Notes: a model not told the origin generated them from the letters alone. A stretch of 64,000 bases of DNA from Oscillospiraceae bacterium (GCA_015066395.1 SVOL01000007.1:1-64000); one strand, 5' to 3'; shown: positions 17,490 to 27,086, counted from the first letter of the stretch. A program made the numbers and translations.

Positions 17490-19280
17490 TTAAACATTTT
17501 TGTTAAGCTTGGATTTTGACCGCTTGAACATTTCAGCAGCCCATTCCTCGTCGGTCATATCATCGGTCGAGGTTCGCAACAGCTTTTCCTTTTCTTCAAA
17601 TATAACGCCGACAGCATCACGCAATTCTTTTTCCGCATCGGCATTGCCCGCATCCTTTGCGATCATCTGACTGACAAATCCCACCTCATCGGGTGAAAAG
17701 TCCTCACCCAGAAGAATAAGATCAAACGTATTCCCCACCGACAGTATATCGGCGACCTTGCGGTAAAGTCTGCGGTTAAAGTCGGTTATCATATCCGAAG
17801 ATTTTAATGAGGAATATGTACTTTCAAACAGATCAGGATGCTTTATCAGTATTGAAATGACCGCTTCCTCAGCACCTGCCGCACGGCGGTACTGCTGTTT
17901 TTGCGGATTGACCGTATTCCTGTAACTCGGTGCCACAATGGCTCCCAGTTCCTTTTTATTTTTCTGCTTACGCCGTTTTTCGACGATCTCTTTGAGATTT
18001 GATGAGATCGCCTGCTTAGCAACACCGTATTTAGTCGAAAGCCTCGTCACATAAAGGTCGACCGCGATTGGATCCTCTATCTCAGCCAAGACCTCGCAAG
18101 CCTTGTTTAAATACTGCAGTCTGCCGTCATCAGCCTCAAGGTCGATGCCCTTTGCCGCAACGTAGAGCCTGTACTCAATATCGCTTATCGCACCGCTGAG
18201 CAAAGCCTCGAACTTGCCGGCACCGTGCTTTTGCACGTATTCGTCGGGATCTTTGCAGTCGGGCAAACGGATTATCCTCGCCGAAAGGCCTACCGAGGAT
18301 AGTATCCTCATCGTTCTGTCGGTAGCCTTTTCTCCTGCTTCGTCGGCATCAAGGACTACCAGCACCTCTTTGGTATAACGGCTGAGTAACCTCGCCTGCT
18401 CCTCGGTAAAAGATGTGCCCAAGGCAGCAACGGCATTCTCAAAGCCTGCTTGATGGAGTGACACAACATCAATATTTCCCTCAACCAGGATCACGTTGTC
18501 CTGGCAATACTTTTTTGCAAAATTGATGCCGAAAATATTGTTGCTCTTCTTATAAACAGGTGTGTCCGAGGTGTTGACATACTTGCCGAACTTCTTATCC
18601 TCGCCCGGCATCGCTCGTCCGCTGAAGCCGATCACCTTGCCGTGAATATTGATTATCGGGAACATAGCCCGATTTCTGAATCTGTCAAAGAAATAGTTTT
18701 TGCCGTCTTTGTCCTTCTTCTCACTGCTCGAAATAAGATCCGCCGCAGCTATCGTGCCGTGCGAAAAGCCTTTATCGCGAAGATGCGAATAAAGCTGACG
18801 CCAGTCGTTCGGAGCATATCCTAAACCGAAATGCTTTATGGTCTTTAAACTAAGCCCGCGTCCCAAATAGTAATCAAGACAAGCCTTGCCATCGGGACTC
18901 ATAAGACAGGCGTGGTAAAATCTCGCTGCCTCGCGGTTGGCTTCGTAAATGTCGTTTTTCAGTTTTTGCTCGCGGTCATCAACGCCATTGTCCGGCATTC
19001 TAAGACCCGCCTTGTCGGCTAAACGCTTAACCGCGTCAACATAATCAAGATTTTCGGCGCGCATCGTAAAGGTTATGATGTCACCGCCTTGACCGCAACC
19101 GAAGCAATAGTACGAGCCGTTTTCGGGGTACACGGTGAACGACGGCGTTTTCTCGTTATGGAACGGACAAAGACCGACTAAGTTCCTGCCTCTGCGTTTT
19201 AAAGCAATATACGGCGACAAAACACTTTCAATATCATTGCGGTATTTAAGCTCCATCAAAAAATCCTGCGGTAATGCCAT
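17490..19280 (-). CDS. dnaG: DNA primase
   Basis: 596 aa. N-terminal CHC2 zinc finger ([11 protein letters not shown] ... [10 protein letters not shown]), catalytic core with YPNDWRQL-like segment, and TOPRIM motifs ([18 protein letters not shown]). The C-terminal helicase-binding part is helical. Start at 19280 has GGGAGG 8 nt upstream; five more codons upstream have no support. Head of the nine-gene unit that includes rpoD. The 120 bp upstream are very AT-rich and I see no clean promoter. Confidence 0.96.
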   Translation of the reverse strand: MALPQDFLMELKYRNDIESVLSPYIALKRRGRNLVGLCPFHNEKTPSFTVYPENGSYYCFGCGQGGDIITFTMRAENLDYVDAVKRLADKAGLRMPDNGVDDREQKLKNDIYEANREAARFYHACLMSPDGKACLDYYLGRGLSLKTIKHFGLGYAPNDWRQLYSHLRDKGFSHGTIAAADLISSSEKKDKDGKNYFFDRFRNRAMFPIINIHGKVIGFSGRAMPGEDKKFGKYVNTSDTPVYKKSNNIFGINFAKKYCQDNVILVEGNIDVVSLHQAGFENAVAALGTSFTEEQARLLSRYTKEVLVVLDADEAGEKATDRTMRILSSVGLSARIIRLPDCKDPDEYVQKHGAGKFEALLSGAISDIEYRLYVAAKGIDLEADDGRLQYLNKACEVLAEIEDPIAVDLYVTRLSTKYGVAKQAISSNLKEIVEKRRKQKNKKELGAIVAPSYRNTVNPQKQQYRRAAGAEEAVISILIKHPDLFESTYSSLKSSDMITDFNRRLYRKVADILSVGNTFDLILLGEDFSPDEVGFVSQMIAKDAGNADAEKELRDAVGVIFEEKEKLLRTSTDDMTDEEWAAEMFKRSKSKLNKNV

Positions 19281-19404
19281 CAGTCCACCTCCCATTCATC
19301 TTAATTACTATCTATTTATAATTTACGGAAAAAATCCTAAAAATACTTTATTTTATTTAAAAAAATCTTAAAATTATCAAAAAAGTGCCGAATTTTCGAA
19401 AAAA

Positions 19405-20037
19405 TCACTCGACTTCTGCCGAATCCGCCCAGATAGATTCCAAAATTTCAACCGAAACCTTGCCGTACATCGCATCGACGGTATTTTCCAAAAGTGTGTC
19501 GTAAAGCGGTTCGGGAACGGTAAACTTCAAGGTCACCTTGTCGGTGTATTCGGTATCGACCACCTTGGCCTTGTTGTCGCAAAGCACCTGCTCCAGGCGT
19601 TTGTGATCGGTGTATTCGCAATTGACCGAACACAGGAAGCACCGCTTCATAACGGCAATTCCTGCAGTCTCGATAGCCATTTTGGCCGCCGTAGTGTAGG
19701 CGTGAACCAGCCCGCCCGTGCCCAACAAAATGCCACCGAAATAACGGGTGGTAACAACACAAACATCGACCAACCCATTCTTTTTTATAACATCAAGGGT
19801 AGGCATTCCGGCGGTCGAATGCGGTTCACCGTCATCGGAATATCGGGCAATATTACCCTCACGCAGAATATAAGCATAAACATTGTGCCGAGCGCCAAAA
19901 GTCTCGGATCTTCGGCGATTTATAAACTCAATGGCCTCAGCTTCGGTCTTTATCGGTATAACTGCCCCGATAAAACGCGACCGCCTGTCCTCATACTCAA
20001 AGAAAGCCTGCTTTTTTACGGTCTTATATTCCGACAT
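19405..20037 (-). CDS. YigZ/IMPACT family protein
   Basis: 210 aa. UPF0029 N-terminal domain with RRSRFIGAVIP, RRSETFGARHNVYAY, YSDDGEPHSTAGMP and VVVTRYFGGILLGTGGL-like sequence, plus the C-terminal DUF1949 domain. Bacterial members are poorly characterised; the eukaryotic relative IMPACT regulates Gcn2. Monocistronic with its own promoter; GGGAGG precedes the start. Confidence 0.9.
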   Translation of the reverse strand: MSEYKTVKKQAFFEYEDRRSRFIGAVIPIKTEAEAIEFINRRRSETFGARHNVYAYILREGNIARYSDDGEPHSTAGMPTLDVIKKNGLVDVCVVTTRYFGGILLGTGGLVHAYTTAAKMAIETAGIAVMKRCFLCSVNCEYTDHKRLEQVLCDNKAKVVDTEYTDKVTLKFTVPEPLYDTLLENTVDAMYGKVSVEILESIWADSAEVE

Positions 20038-20065
20038 AATACACCTCCCGACATTATTTACGTAT

Positions 20066-20094
20066 ATTATAACTAAAACTCTATATTAAAACAA
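20066..20094 (-). promoter_or_regulatory. promoter of the YigZ gene
   Basis: -35 TTGTTT (forward 20089-20094), 17-bp spacer, -10 TATAAT (forward 20066-20071). Confidence 0.6.
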
Positions 20095-20110
20095 CAAAAA
20101 CTTTCAAAGA

Positions 20111-20141
20111 CGAAAAAACCGCAGTTCAAAGAACTGCGGTT
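20111..20141 (-). terminator. Rho-independent terminator of rpmE
   Basis: AACCGCAGTTC pairs with GAACTGCGGTT around a 3-nt loop, with a run of six T on the minus strand. Confidence 0.9.
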
Positions 20142-20159
20142 AAACTTTTCGTAAAACAA

Positions 20160-20363
20160 TTATTTGTCCATACCAAAGCGCTTCTTGAATCTGTCTACAC
20201 GGCCACCTGTGTCAACAAGCTTCTGTCTGCCGGTAAAGAACGGATGACACTTTGAGCAGATATCCAAACGGATATCCTTCTTTGTCGAGCGAGTCTCAAA
20301 CTCCGCTCCGCAAGCGCACTTTACGGTAACTGTTTCATACTGCGGATGAATACCCTCTTTCAT
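20160..20363 (-). CDS. rpmE: 50S ribosomal protein L31 (zinc-binding form)
   Basis: 67 aa. [21 protein letters not shown] at the start, with the zinc ligands CxC and [10 protein letters not shown], so this is the Cys-containing (C+) form. The C-terminus [10 protein letters not shown] is typical. Own promoter and terminator, independent of spoIIR upstream. Confidence 0.97.
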   Translation of the reverse strand: MKEGIHPQYETVTVKCACGAEFETRSTKKDIRLDICSKCHPFFTGRQKLVDTGGRVDRFKKRFGMDK

Positions 20364-20408
20364 GTCGTCACCCCTCTCCTTTTCTCATATCGTTTGATTA
20401 ACGTATGA

Positions 20409-20437
20409 ATGATAGCACACATTGAACGAAAATGCAA
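20409..20437 (-). promoter_or_regulatory. promoter of rpmE
   Basis: -35 TTGCAT (forward 20432-20437), 17-bp spacer, -10 TATCAT (forward 20409-20414). Confidence 0.7.
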
Positions 20438-20467
20438 GTAATTTTTTTAAAATTTTAAAATTTTACT

Positions 20468-21103
20468 TTAAAACCAGCTTTTTATTTCCTTTCGGCAACG
20501 GTGAAACAACTCAACGACCTTGAATTTGACGACGTATCGGTCAGGACTTTCGCACATTTCGGTCTCCTTTTTATTAAGTGTCGCATCAAGCCCTTTATCT
20601 GATGCCGACGGCAGGCAGACACTCGGGAACATCACACACCACCAATTTTTGCCCTTGGCCTCGCCGATCTCGATTCTTACCGCCTCATACATTCCCGCAG
20701 GCAGAGTAAAATCATCATAGACCCTGTCCTCAAACCACATATTGCAAACAGTAGCGGTCACGGGATACGAATAGCCGTTGTCGCTGACCGTCTTCAAAGC
20801 GACCGCTTCGAGTGCTTTAAGGTTATCCCTTGCCGCGGTCGAAGCCTGCTGTTCGGAACTGCAACCGATAAAAATCTCTTCGCTCAGTTGCAGGACCGCG
20901 TCACGGACCTTGAGCTTTAAAGCCTGATCCTCAGCCGTGTCGGAATTTGCAAGAATGTGTAATCTCAACACGTTTTCGCGGATGTTATCGTAGTTTGCCC
21001 CAAAGCCCACAACACTCAGCACCAACAAAAACACCACCGCAATGCTGACCGATCTTAATAAATTTTTTAAATCAATGTACTTTTTCTTTTCATTTATGTT
21101 CAT
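20468..21103 (-). CDS. spoIIR: stage II sporulation protein R
   Basis: 211 aa. Forespore-made, secreted signal that triggers SpoIIGA to process pro-sigma-E in the mother cell. One N-terminal TM/signal helix (SIAVVFLLVLSVVGF), then the family core NIRENVLRLHILANSDTAEDQ and LKLKVRDAVL, with the C-terminal KNWWCVMFPSVCL. Start at 21103 has AGGAG 9 nt upstream. The RBS lies in the 3' arm of a hairpin (21111-21142). It shows the host is a spore former or descends from one. Confidence 0.93.
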   Translation of the reverse strand: MNINEKKKYIDLKNLLRSVSIAVVFLLVLSVVGFGANYDNIRENVLRLHILANSDTAEDQALKLKVRDAVLQLSEEIFIGCSSEQQASTAARDNLKALEAVALKTVSDNGYSYPVTATVCNMWFEDRVYDDFTLPAGMYEAVRIEIGEAKGKNWWCVMFPSVCLPSASDKGLDATLNKKETEMCESPDRYVVKFKVVELFHRCRKEIKSWF

Positions 21104-21110
21104 AAAAATC

Positions 21111-21142
21111 AACTCCTGTCGAGTTGATTCTTGACAGGAGTT
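21111..21142 (-). promoter_or_regulatory. hairpin holding the spoIIR ribosome binding site
   Basis: AACTCCTGTC pairs with GACAGGAGTT around a 12-nt loop; the AGGAG of spoIIR is within the 3' arm and TTTTT follows on the minus strand. It can act as a terminator for ispE and/or block spoIIR translation on read-through transcripts. Confidence 0.75.
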
Positions 21143-21149
21143 TTTAAAA

Positions 21150-22004
21150 TTATTCAATTATTTCCACGCCGACATCGGTCGGAGTGCAACAATATGCCTC
21201 AAAACCGTTGCCAACAAGCTCAGCCGTGGCGTTTTGGGCAGCGATTTCAGACTCGAAAATTCCAATGATCGACGGACCCGCACCTGATAATCCGCAGTAA
21301 ATGCAATCCTGCATTTTCATAACCGACTCACATTCCGAGAGAACGGCGGATTCCGAAACCTCGCAAAAACGGTTGTAAAATCCTTTCGCCGCAAACTGAA
21401 GATCACCGTTTGTCAGTCCCATAAGTATGCGGTCAATATCCGATGTTTTTAAAGCTTCTGTGCTGTCGATAGCGTTATACATATCCTTCGTCGAACTTTT
21501 TACGCCCTTTTTAGCAATTACGATAAAACAGTCCGGCAGGGACGGCAAACGTGTTAACTGCTCGCCGATGCCTTTGGCCAAGACCGTGCCACCGCCCAAA
21601 CAGAACGGTACATCGGCACCCAAAGACAAAGAAATTTGGGACAGCTTATCAAATTCCAACGGCTCGCCGTACATTTTATTCAACACAAAAAGCACTGCGG
21701 CCGCATCGGCACTGCCACCGCCCAAGCCCCCTGCTACGGGTATTTTCTTGTTGATTTTTACCGTGACTTTTTCATCTCGAGCGATCTCTTCAAAGAACTT
21801 TTCAGCGGCCTTAAAACAAAGATTATCGCTTCCCGACAGTTCGCTTTTGTCGCAGATCACGGTCATCTCGTCGCTCTTTTTGACCTCTATAACATCGCAA
21901 AGGCTGACCGACTGCATCACCGAACAGAGAGTATGATACCCGTCCTCTCTTCGACCGGTTATATCGAGCGACAGATTGACCTTAGCATTAGCCTTTATTT
22001 TCAT
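21150..22004 (-). CDS. ispE: 4-diphosphocytidyl-2-C-methyl-D-erythritol kinase
   Basis: GHMP kinase of the MEP isoprenoid pathway. 284 aa. AKVNLSLDITGRREDGYH at the N-terminus, the ATP loop PVAGGLGGGSADAAAV near 90, VPFCLGGGT, and the C-terminal GLSGAGPS. It overlaps the aminotransferase by 17 bp. Other MEP genes (dxr, ispG) lie together at 51-55 kb. Confidence 0.95.
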   Translation of the reverse strand: MKIKANAKVNLSLDITGRREDGYHTLCSVMQSVSLCDVIEVKKSDEMTVICDKSELSGSDNLCFKAAEKFFEEIARDEKVTVKINKKIPVAGGLGGGSADAAAVLFVLNKMYGEPLEFDKLSQISLSLGADVPFCLGGGTVLAKGIGEQLTRLPSLPDCFIVIAKKGVKSSTKDMYNAIDSTEALKTSDIDRILMGLTNGDLQFAAKGFYNRFCEVSESAVLSECESVMKMQDCIYCGLSGAGPSIIGIFESEIAAQNATAELVGNGFEAYCCTPTDVGVEIIE

Positions 22005-23175
22005 TTTTTAACTCTTCCAAAAATTCGCCGACTCTCTTTAAAGCCTCTTTGATATGCTCGACCGAATAGCAATACGAAGCTCTGACATAGCCTTCGCCGC
22101 TCTCACCGAAAGCATTTCCGGGTACTAAAGCGACCTTCTTTGAATAAAGCAGTCTCTCGCAAAATTCCTCAGACGAAAGACCCGTGCTCTTAATACACGG
22201 GAAGGCGTAAAAAGCACCGAGCGGTTCAAAGCACTCAAGCCCCAATTTTCTGAAACCGCCGACAATAAGCCTTCTCCGGGTGTTGTATTCCTCTCTCATC
22301 GCCTCGATGTCGTTTTCACCGTTTTTAAGGGCCTCAACGGCAGCATACTGTGAGACGGTCGGTGAAGACATAATTCCAAACTGATGGATCTTAGTCATCT
22401 GCTTTATGACCGGAGCAGGTCCCAAAGCATATCCTAAACGCCAGCCGGTCATTGAATAGGACTTTGAGAAGCCGTTGATTACGACCGTTCTCTCCTGCAT
22501 ACCGTCGAGCGAAGCCAACGACACGTGCGGCTTGCCGGTATAAGTGAGTTCAGAGTATATCTCGTCCGAAATAACCATAATATCAGTTTCTTTCAAGACC
22601 TCGGCGATCCTTTCAAGATCCTCGCGTTCCATTACGGCACCGGTCGGATTGCCGGGATACGGCAACACCAACAACTTGGTTTTAGGCGTGATACGGCTCT
22701 TCAACTCATCGGGAGTCAAACGGAAGTTGTTTTCCTCTTTGGTGGGAATTACAACCGGCACACCGCCTGCAAGACGAACTATCGGCTCATAGCAAACGAA
22801 CGACGGTTCAACTATCAGAACCTCATCATCGGGAGCGACCAGAGCACGCACTGCAGCGTCAATACCCTCGCTTCCGCCAACGGTGACCAGCACCTCGGAT
22901 AACGGATCGTATTTAACAGAAAGCTTGCCTTCAATATATTTAGAGATCCACTCTCTCAATTCCTTTAAACCGCTGTTGGCGGTATAACGCGTTTTGCCGT
23001 TTTGCAAAGCGTTGATACCGGCCTGGCGAATATGCCACGGTGTCTGGAAGTCAGGCTCACCGACACCGAGCGAGATAATGTCGTCCATCTCGGCTGCGAT
23101 ATCAAAAAATTTTCTGATACCCGACGGCTTTATCTCGCTGACAACGGGATTTATAATTCTTTCGTAATCCATCAC
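21988..23175 (-). CDS. PLP-dependent class I/II aminotransferase
   Basis: 395 aa, fold type I. SLGVGEPDFQTP, RYTANSGLKELR, YPGNPTGA, VISDEIYSELTYTG and the PLP lysine in NGFSKSYSMTGWRLGY identify it. The pattern is that of the broad AAT-I group (PatA, aspartate or aromatic aminotransferases); substrate is not decidable. It overlaps the lrp-like regulator by 4 bp, a pairing seen often and suggesting amino-acid responsive control. Confidence 0.9.
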   Translation of the reverse strand: MMDYERIINPVVSEIKPSGIRKFFDIAAEMDDIISLGVGEPDFQTPWHIRQAGINALQNGKTRYTANSGLKELREWISKYIEGKLSVKYDPLSEVLVTVGGSEGIDAAVRALVAPDDEVLIVEPSFVCYEPIVRLAGGVPVVIPTKEENNFRLTPDELKSRITPKTKLLVLPYPGNPTGAVMEREDLERIAEVLKETDIMVISDEIYSELTYTGKPHVSLASLDGMQERTVVINGFSKSYSMTGWRLGYALGPAPVIKQMTKIHQFGIMSSPTVSQYAAVEALKNGENDIEAMREEYNTRRRLIVGGFRKLGLECFEPLGAFYAFPCIKSTGLSSEEFCERLLYSKKVALVPGNAFGESGEGYVRASYCYSVEHIKEALKRVGEFLEELKNENKG

Positions 23176-23654
23176 AGCAGCATAGTCTCCCTGTCATCGG
23201 TCTTGCCGTCAATAAGTTCAATATCCATATCCTTATAACGACGCAGAATAAAGTGAGTCGCAGTCGAAATAACGTACTGCATCGGTGCCAGCTGGCGTGC
23301 AACGAACATCGCGACCTCCTGGAAGGTCCTGCCCTTTACGATGACGCAAAGATCGAAACCACCCGACATCAAATAGACCGACTCAACCTCGCCGAACTCC
23401 TTAATTTTTTCGGCTATCTGCTCAAATCCCGCATCAGGCTGAGGCTCAACCTTAAGCTCGATAATGGCCGAAACCTTAGCGCTGTCAAGACGTTCCCAGT
23501 CAATGACAGCCTTGTATCCACGGATAAGCCCATCCTTTTCCATCTCGGCGATCTCAGATTTTACCTCTGCTTCGCTGAGACCCGCCATTACGGCCAGATC
23601 CTCTACAGTATATCTTGCGTTTTTGGAAAGTAACTTCAAAATTTTCTCGTTCAT
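23172..23654 (-). CDS. Lrp/AsnC family transcriptional regulator
   Basis: 160 aa. N-terminal HTH (ILKLLSKNARYTVEDLAVMAGLSEAEV), then the RAM ligand-binding domain with FGEVESVYLMSGGFDLCVIV. It is coupled to the aminotransferase gene by a 4-bp overlap, so it may sense an amino acid handled by that enzyme (inference). Confidence 0.9.
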   Translation of the reverse strand: MNEKILKLLSKNARYTVEDLAVMAGLSEAEVKSEIAEMEKDGLIRGYKAVIDWERLDSAKVSAIIELKVEPQPDAGFEQIAEKIKEFGEVESVYLMSGGFDLCVIVKGRTFQEVAMFVARQLAPMQYVISTATHFILRRYKDMDIELIDGKTDDRETMLL

Positions 23655-23671
23655 AATAATACCTCTCTATA

Positions 23672-24502
23672 TTATTCAATAGTAACCGGCACCGGTGTGC
23701 CGTTTTGATAGATCGTAACATACTTAAAGCCTGCTTCGGCAGCCATATCAAGAGCATTCTCAATGCCATTTCCCACGCGATAGGCTGAATGGGCATCAGA
23801 GCCTACGGTTATATACTCACCGCCGACTTCACGGAACATCTTCAAAAGCTCTAAATTCGGGTGAGTCGAGCCCTGAAGTGTGGCGGTAACATAAATTCCG
23901 CCTGCGGTGTTTATCTCCAACGCCTTGCCGTTTGAGGCCAATGTTTTGAATATATACATAAACTCATCTTTAAACATCAAAGGATCAAAATCGATCATCT
24001 TTTCGGCCGGGAAATACCGCAACGGATAGGTAAGATGCGCCAACACGTCAAAGCCGTTCCACTCGACCGTCTCGATAATATCGTCTAAGTAGCGTTTAAA
24101 GATCAGCTCCGGACTGTTGACCGCTTTGCGGTAGTCAAAATGGCTGAGACTTCTTTTGCGGCGTTTTATCTGATGGCAGGACGCCAATAAAAAGTCGAAA
24201 TTGTTCTTTTTAACGTCATTAACCGCCTTTAAGTTGCGGACAGGACAACCCAATTCAAGTCCCGATGAAATTACCAGTTGACCGTTGAAAACAGCTCTCG
24301 CCTTTCTCGTTTCAAACGCCGACTGACGGCAGGTAACGGCGTAGTTCATCTCGTCGTACTGCAAGCACTCGCAATGGTCGGTAATGCCAATAGCTCTAAG
24401 TCCTCGCTCAACTGCCTTTTCGCAGATAAGAGTGACCGAATGCTCGGCATCCTTTGAGTTGTCGGAATGAATATGAAGATCAACTAAATTGCGGTACGCC
24501 AT
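23672..24502 (-). CDS. PHP-domain phosphoesterase (histidinol-phosphatase-like)
   Basis: 276 aa, start at 24502 with AAGGAG upstream. PHP metal motifs: DLHIHSDNSKDAEHS, ITDHCECLQY, SGLELGCP, LASCHQIKRRKRSLSHFDY, VLAHLTYPLRYFP and GSDAHSAYRVGNG. It matches the HisK-like branch, but no his genes are near, so the substrate is open. First gene of the unit leading to spoIIR. Confidence 0.85.
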   Translation of the reverse strand: MAYRNLVDLHIHSDNSKDAEHSVTLICEKAVERGLRAIGITDHCECLQYDEMNYAVTCRQSAFETRKARAVFNGQLVISSGLELGCPVRNLKAVNDVKKNNFDFLLASCHQIKRRKRSLSHFDYRKAVNSPELIFKRYLDDIIETVEWNGFDVLAHLTYPLRYFPAEKMIDFDPLMFKDEFMYIFKTLASNGKALEINTAGGIYVTATLQGSTHPNLELLKMFREVGGEYITVGSDAHSAYRVGNGIENALDMAAEAGFKYVTIYQNGTPVPVTIE

Positions 24503-24544
24503 ACCCTGAGGCTCCTTCAAAAGACTTATACTTATACATTGTCA

Positions 24545-24573
24545 AGTATACCACCATATTCCGCAATTTACAA
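24545..24573 (-). promoter_or_regulatory. promoter of the PHP-lrp-aminotransferase-ispE unit
   Basis: -35 TTGTAA (forward 24568-24573), 17-bp spacer, -10 TATACT (forward 24545-24550). Confidence 0.7.
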
Positions 24574-24588
24574 GAATTTATATTTTTT

Positions 24589-24620
24589 ATTTAATTGGTG
24601 CTTTGATATACCAATTAAAT
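24589..24620. repeat. perfect AT-rich inverted repeat
   Basis: ATTTAATTGGT at 24589-24599 and its exact complement at 24610-24620, 10-nt loop. It abuts the terminator at 24621 and may be a second terminator stem or a regulator site just upstream of the 24.5-kb promoter. Confidence 0.6.
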
Positions 24621-24654
24621 AAAAATCCCGCCGATAATTATCGACAGGATTTTT
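24621..24654 (-). terminator. terminator of the 24698-25522 gene
   Basis: AAAATCC ... GGATTTTT stem with inner CGATAATTATCG palindrome and a T-run on the minus strand. The stem has small mismatches. Confidence 0.65.
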
Positions 24655-24697
24655 CATTTTGGTATTTCAAATTGTTTTGGCACATTAGCGTCCTGAA

Positions 24698-25522
24698 CTA
24701 ATCATTGATAACATATCTGATGGGGATTTCAAAAAATTCCTTTTCGGCATTGTTTTGCCATTTTGCGCAAATATCTGCATCAAATACCATGGAAACAGTA
24801 TTATCTCTATTTACTGTATGATTAAGTAACGTCGGATCAGCACCTTCTAAATAAAACGATACCTTTTGTGCCAACGCCGGATCTTGAAATGCAACAACAA
24901 TGGTTATTTGTTTATACTGAATATCGTTTTTTATTAAATGAAGATCAATGATTTTTGTTTCCCAATCGTAAAAACAAAATCCGTCTAACGAATAACCGGT
25001 ACCGACAACGGTTGTATCTATGTATTTAATAATTGTGTCATTAAAATGTCCGCCATATCGAGAGGAACGCTCCCGTTCATCATATAAACGATGATGTAGT
25101 TCATCATTCATTCCATCAAAATTATAATCACCAATGGCCATAAAATGAAATATTCCGCCCTTGTCCACCAACGGATACAAAAAACCGCTTCTTTTAAAAG
25201 AACGATAATTAAAGTTATAACAAATTATCGGAATCAGTACGGCTGACAACAACAACGGCCAAATACGAACACGCTTTTTTAAGATGATTTTTACAATAAC
25301 TAAAGCTATTATTGATGCTACAGCCAACTCAAAATAATACACAATAATCGCAAAACTTGGCGGAATCCAACCACCGCCTGTATCGTGATCATATGCGATA
25401 CTATAATTAAATAAAAAAATAAAACCGTAGATCAAAACCGCAACAGCAACAAATATTCCAAGCACTTTCCATGTGGCATGCCGGCGATTGTTTTTATCTT
25501 TACATTCTATTGTTTCCTTCAT
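24698..25522 (-). CDS. membrane protein of unknown function
   Basis: 274 aa, start at 25522 with AAAGGAG upstream. Three TM helices in the first 120 residues, then a soluble domain with several Tyr/Asp-rich stretches (GDYNFDGMNDELHHRL) and beta-rich C-terminus. No family recognised. The gene is AT-richer than its neighbours and alone in its unit, which may point to later arrival. Confidence 0.7.
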   Translation of the reverse strand: MKETIECKDKNNRRHATWKVLGIFVAVAVLIYGFIFLFNYSIAYDHDTGGGWIPPSFAIIVYYFELAVASIIALVIVKIILKKRVRIWPLLLSAVLIPIICYNFNYRSFKRSGFLYPLVDKGGIFHFMAIGDYNFDGMNDELHHRLYDERERSSRYGGHFNDTIIKYIDTTVVGTGYSLDGFCFYDWETKIIDLHLIKNDIQYKQITIVVAFQDPALAQKVSFYLEGADPTLLNHTVNRDNTVSMVFDADICAKWQNNAEKEFFEIPIRYVIND

Positions 25523-25543
25523 ACAAAAGCACTCCTTTAGTTC

Positions 25544-25572
25544 ATTATAACACAAGCAACTATATTTGACAA
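25544..25572 (-). promoter_or_regulatory. promoter of the 25522 gene
   Basis: -35 TTGTCA (forward 25567-25572), 17-bp spacer, -10 TATAAT (forward 25544-25549). Confidence 0.7.
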
Positions 25573-25686
25573 GACAATTCCTGGAGATCATATTAGTATT
25601 GCCGTCAGTAGAGTTATGTGATTTATCTCAGCAAATATGATATTGACGTTACTTGCAAGCAAAATTACTGAATTAATAAAAGAATA

Positions 25687-25713
25687 AAACCCGAACCGTA
25701 ACGGTTCGGGTTT
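25687..25713 (-). terminator. Rho-independent terminator
   Basis: AAACCCGAACCGT pairs with ACGGTTCGGGTTT; T-rich on the minus strand. It follows the FAD protein gene. Confidence 0.85.
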
Positions 25714-25718
25714 TTGTT

Positions 25719-27086
25719 TTAATTTTTTGCAATACTTCTCGCGACGTGGACACCGCTAGCCGATGCGTGCGACAGCGAGTGTGTGATTCCGCTGCCGTCA
25801 CCGATAATATAAAGACCTTTATATCTCGACTCCAGCCGCTCGTTGACCTCAACCTCCATATTATAGAACTTGACCTCAACGCCGTATAGAAGTGTGTCGT
25901 CGTTGGCTGTACCCGGTGCGACCTTGTCGAGTGCATAGATCATTTCAATGATTCCGTCTAAGATTCGCTTGGGCAAAACAAGACTTAAGTCCCCCGGGGT
26001 AGCGTTCAAAGTGGGAGTAATAAACGCTTCTTCAATTCTCGCCGAAGTCGAACGGCGACCGCGGATAAGATCACCGAAACGCTGAACGATAACGCCGCCA
26101 CCCAACATATTGCTTAGTCTTGCTATCGACTCGCCGTAACCGTTGGAATCTTTGAACGGTTCGGAAAAATGCTTTGCCACAAGCAGAGCAAAATTAGTGT
26201 TTCCCGTCTGCTTTTGGGGATCTTCATAACTGTGACCGTTGACAGTGATGATACCGTTGGTATTCTCGTTTACAACAGCACCTTTAGGGTTCATACAGAA
26301 GGTGCGGACTAAATCGCCGTACTCCTCGGTGCGGTAGACGATCTTGCTTTCGTAAAGTTCATCAGTAATATGTTGAAAAACCTCTGCCGGCAATTCAACA
26401 CGCACACCGATATCAACGCGGTTGGATTTAGTGGTAATATCAAGCTCACGGCATACCGATTCCATCCACTTGCTGCCGCTGCGTCCCGCCGAAATGATGC
26501 AATCGGTGCAGGTGTATGTCTCGTCATCGCAGACGACCTCGTAACCGCCGTCTGTAACCGCAACGGTACGGACGGGCGTTTCAAAGAAAAACTGCACCTT
26601 ATCTTTTAGATACGAATATATATTTTCAAGCACGATATAGTTGATATCGGTGCCCAGGTGACGGACAGAAGCGTCCAAAAGATGCAGATCGTTCTGAATG
26701 CAGACCGTCTTAAAACGGGTGCCTGCCGTCGAATAGAGCTTTGTACCCTCACCGCCGTAACGAAGATTGATCTCATCAACATAATGCATAAGCTCCAAAG
26801 CCTGCTTCTTGCCGATGTACTCGAACAAAGTACCGCCGAAATCGTTAGTGATGTTATACTTGCCATCGGAGAAGGCACCTGCACCGCCGAAACCGCTCAT
26901 AATACTACAGCTTTTGCAACCGATACAGCTTTTTACCTTGTCTCCGTCAATAGGGCAACGGCGTTTGTTCAGAGGATGACCTGCCTCAAACACAGCGACC
27001 GTTAGCTGAGGCTTTAACTGCATCAGTTCATAAGCCGCAAAAATTCCGCCGGGACCTGCACCCACAATGATAACGTCAAATTTCAT
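25719..27086 (-). CDS. FAD-dependent oxidoreductase, HI0933/YhiN-distant type
   Basis: 455 aa, start at 27086 with GAGGG 6 nt upstream. N-terminal dinucleotide fold DVIIVGAGPGGIFAAYEL, an acidic loop FEAGHPLNKRRCP, and a cysteine cluster (CPIDGDKVKSCIGCKSC, about residues 45-65) followed by SGFGGAGAFSDGKYN. The C-terminus has YIIGDGSGITHSLSHASASG, the second FAD contact. This pattern recurs in Clostridia as a FAD-binding dehydrogenase of unknown substrate. The four cysteines could bind a metal or Fe-S centre (inference). Confidence 0.82.
   Translation of the reverse strand: MKFDVIIVGAGPGGIFAAYELMQLKPQLTVAVFEAGHPLNKRRCPIDGDKVKSCIGCKSCSIMSGFGGAGAFSDGKYNITNDFGGTLFEYIGKKQALELMHYVDEINLRYGGEGTKLYSTAGTRFKTVCIQNDLHLLDASVRHLGTDINYIVLENIYSYLKDKVQFFFETPVRTVAVTDGGYEVVCDDETYTCTDCIISAGRSGSKWMESVCRELDITTKSNRVDIGVRVELPAEVFQHITDELYESKIVYRTEEYGDLVRTFCMNPKGAVVNENTNGIITVNGHSYEDPQKQTGNTNFALLVAKHFSEPFKDSNGYGESIARLSNMLGGGVIVQRFGDLIRGRRSTSARIEEAFITPTLNATPGDLSLVLPKRILDGIIEMIYALDKVAPGTANDDTLLYGVEVKFYNMEVEVNERLESRYKGLYIIGDGSGITHSLSHASASGVHVARSIAKN

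Noticed and set aside
20441..20467. AT palindrome after spoIIR as a terminator
   Set aside because: It is a low-complexity A/T run without a GC stem, so termination cannot be claimed.
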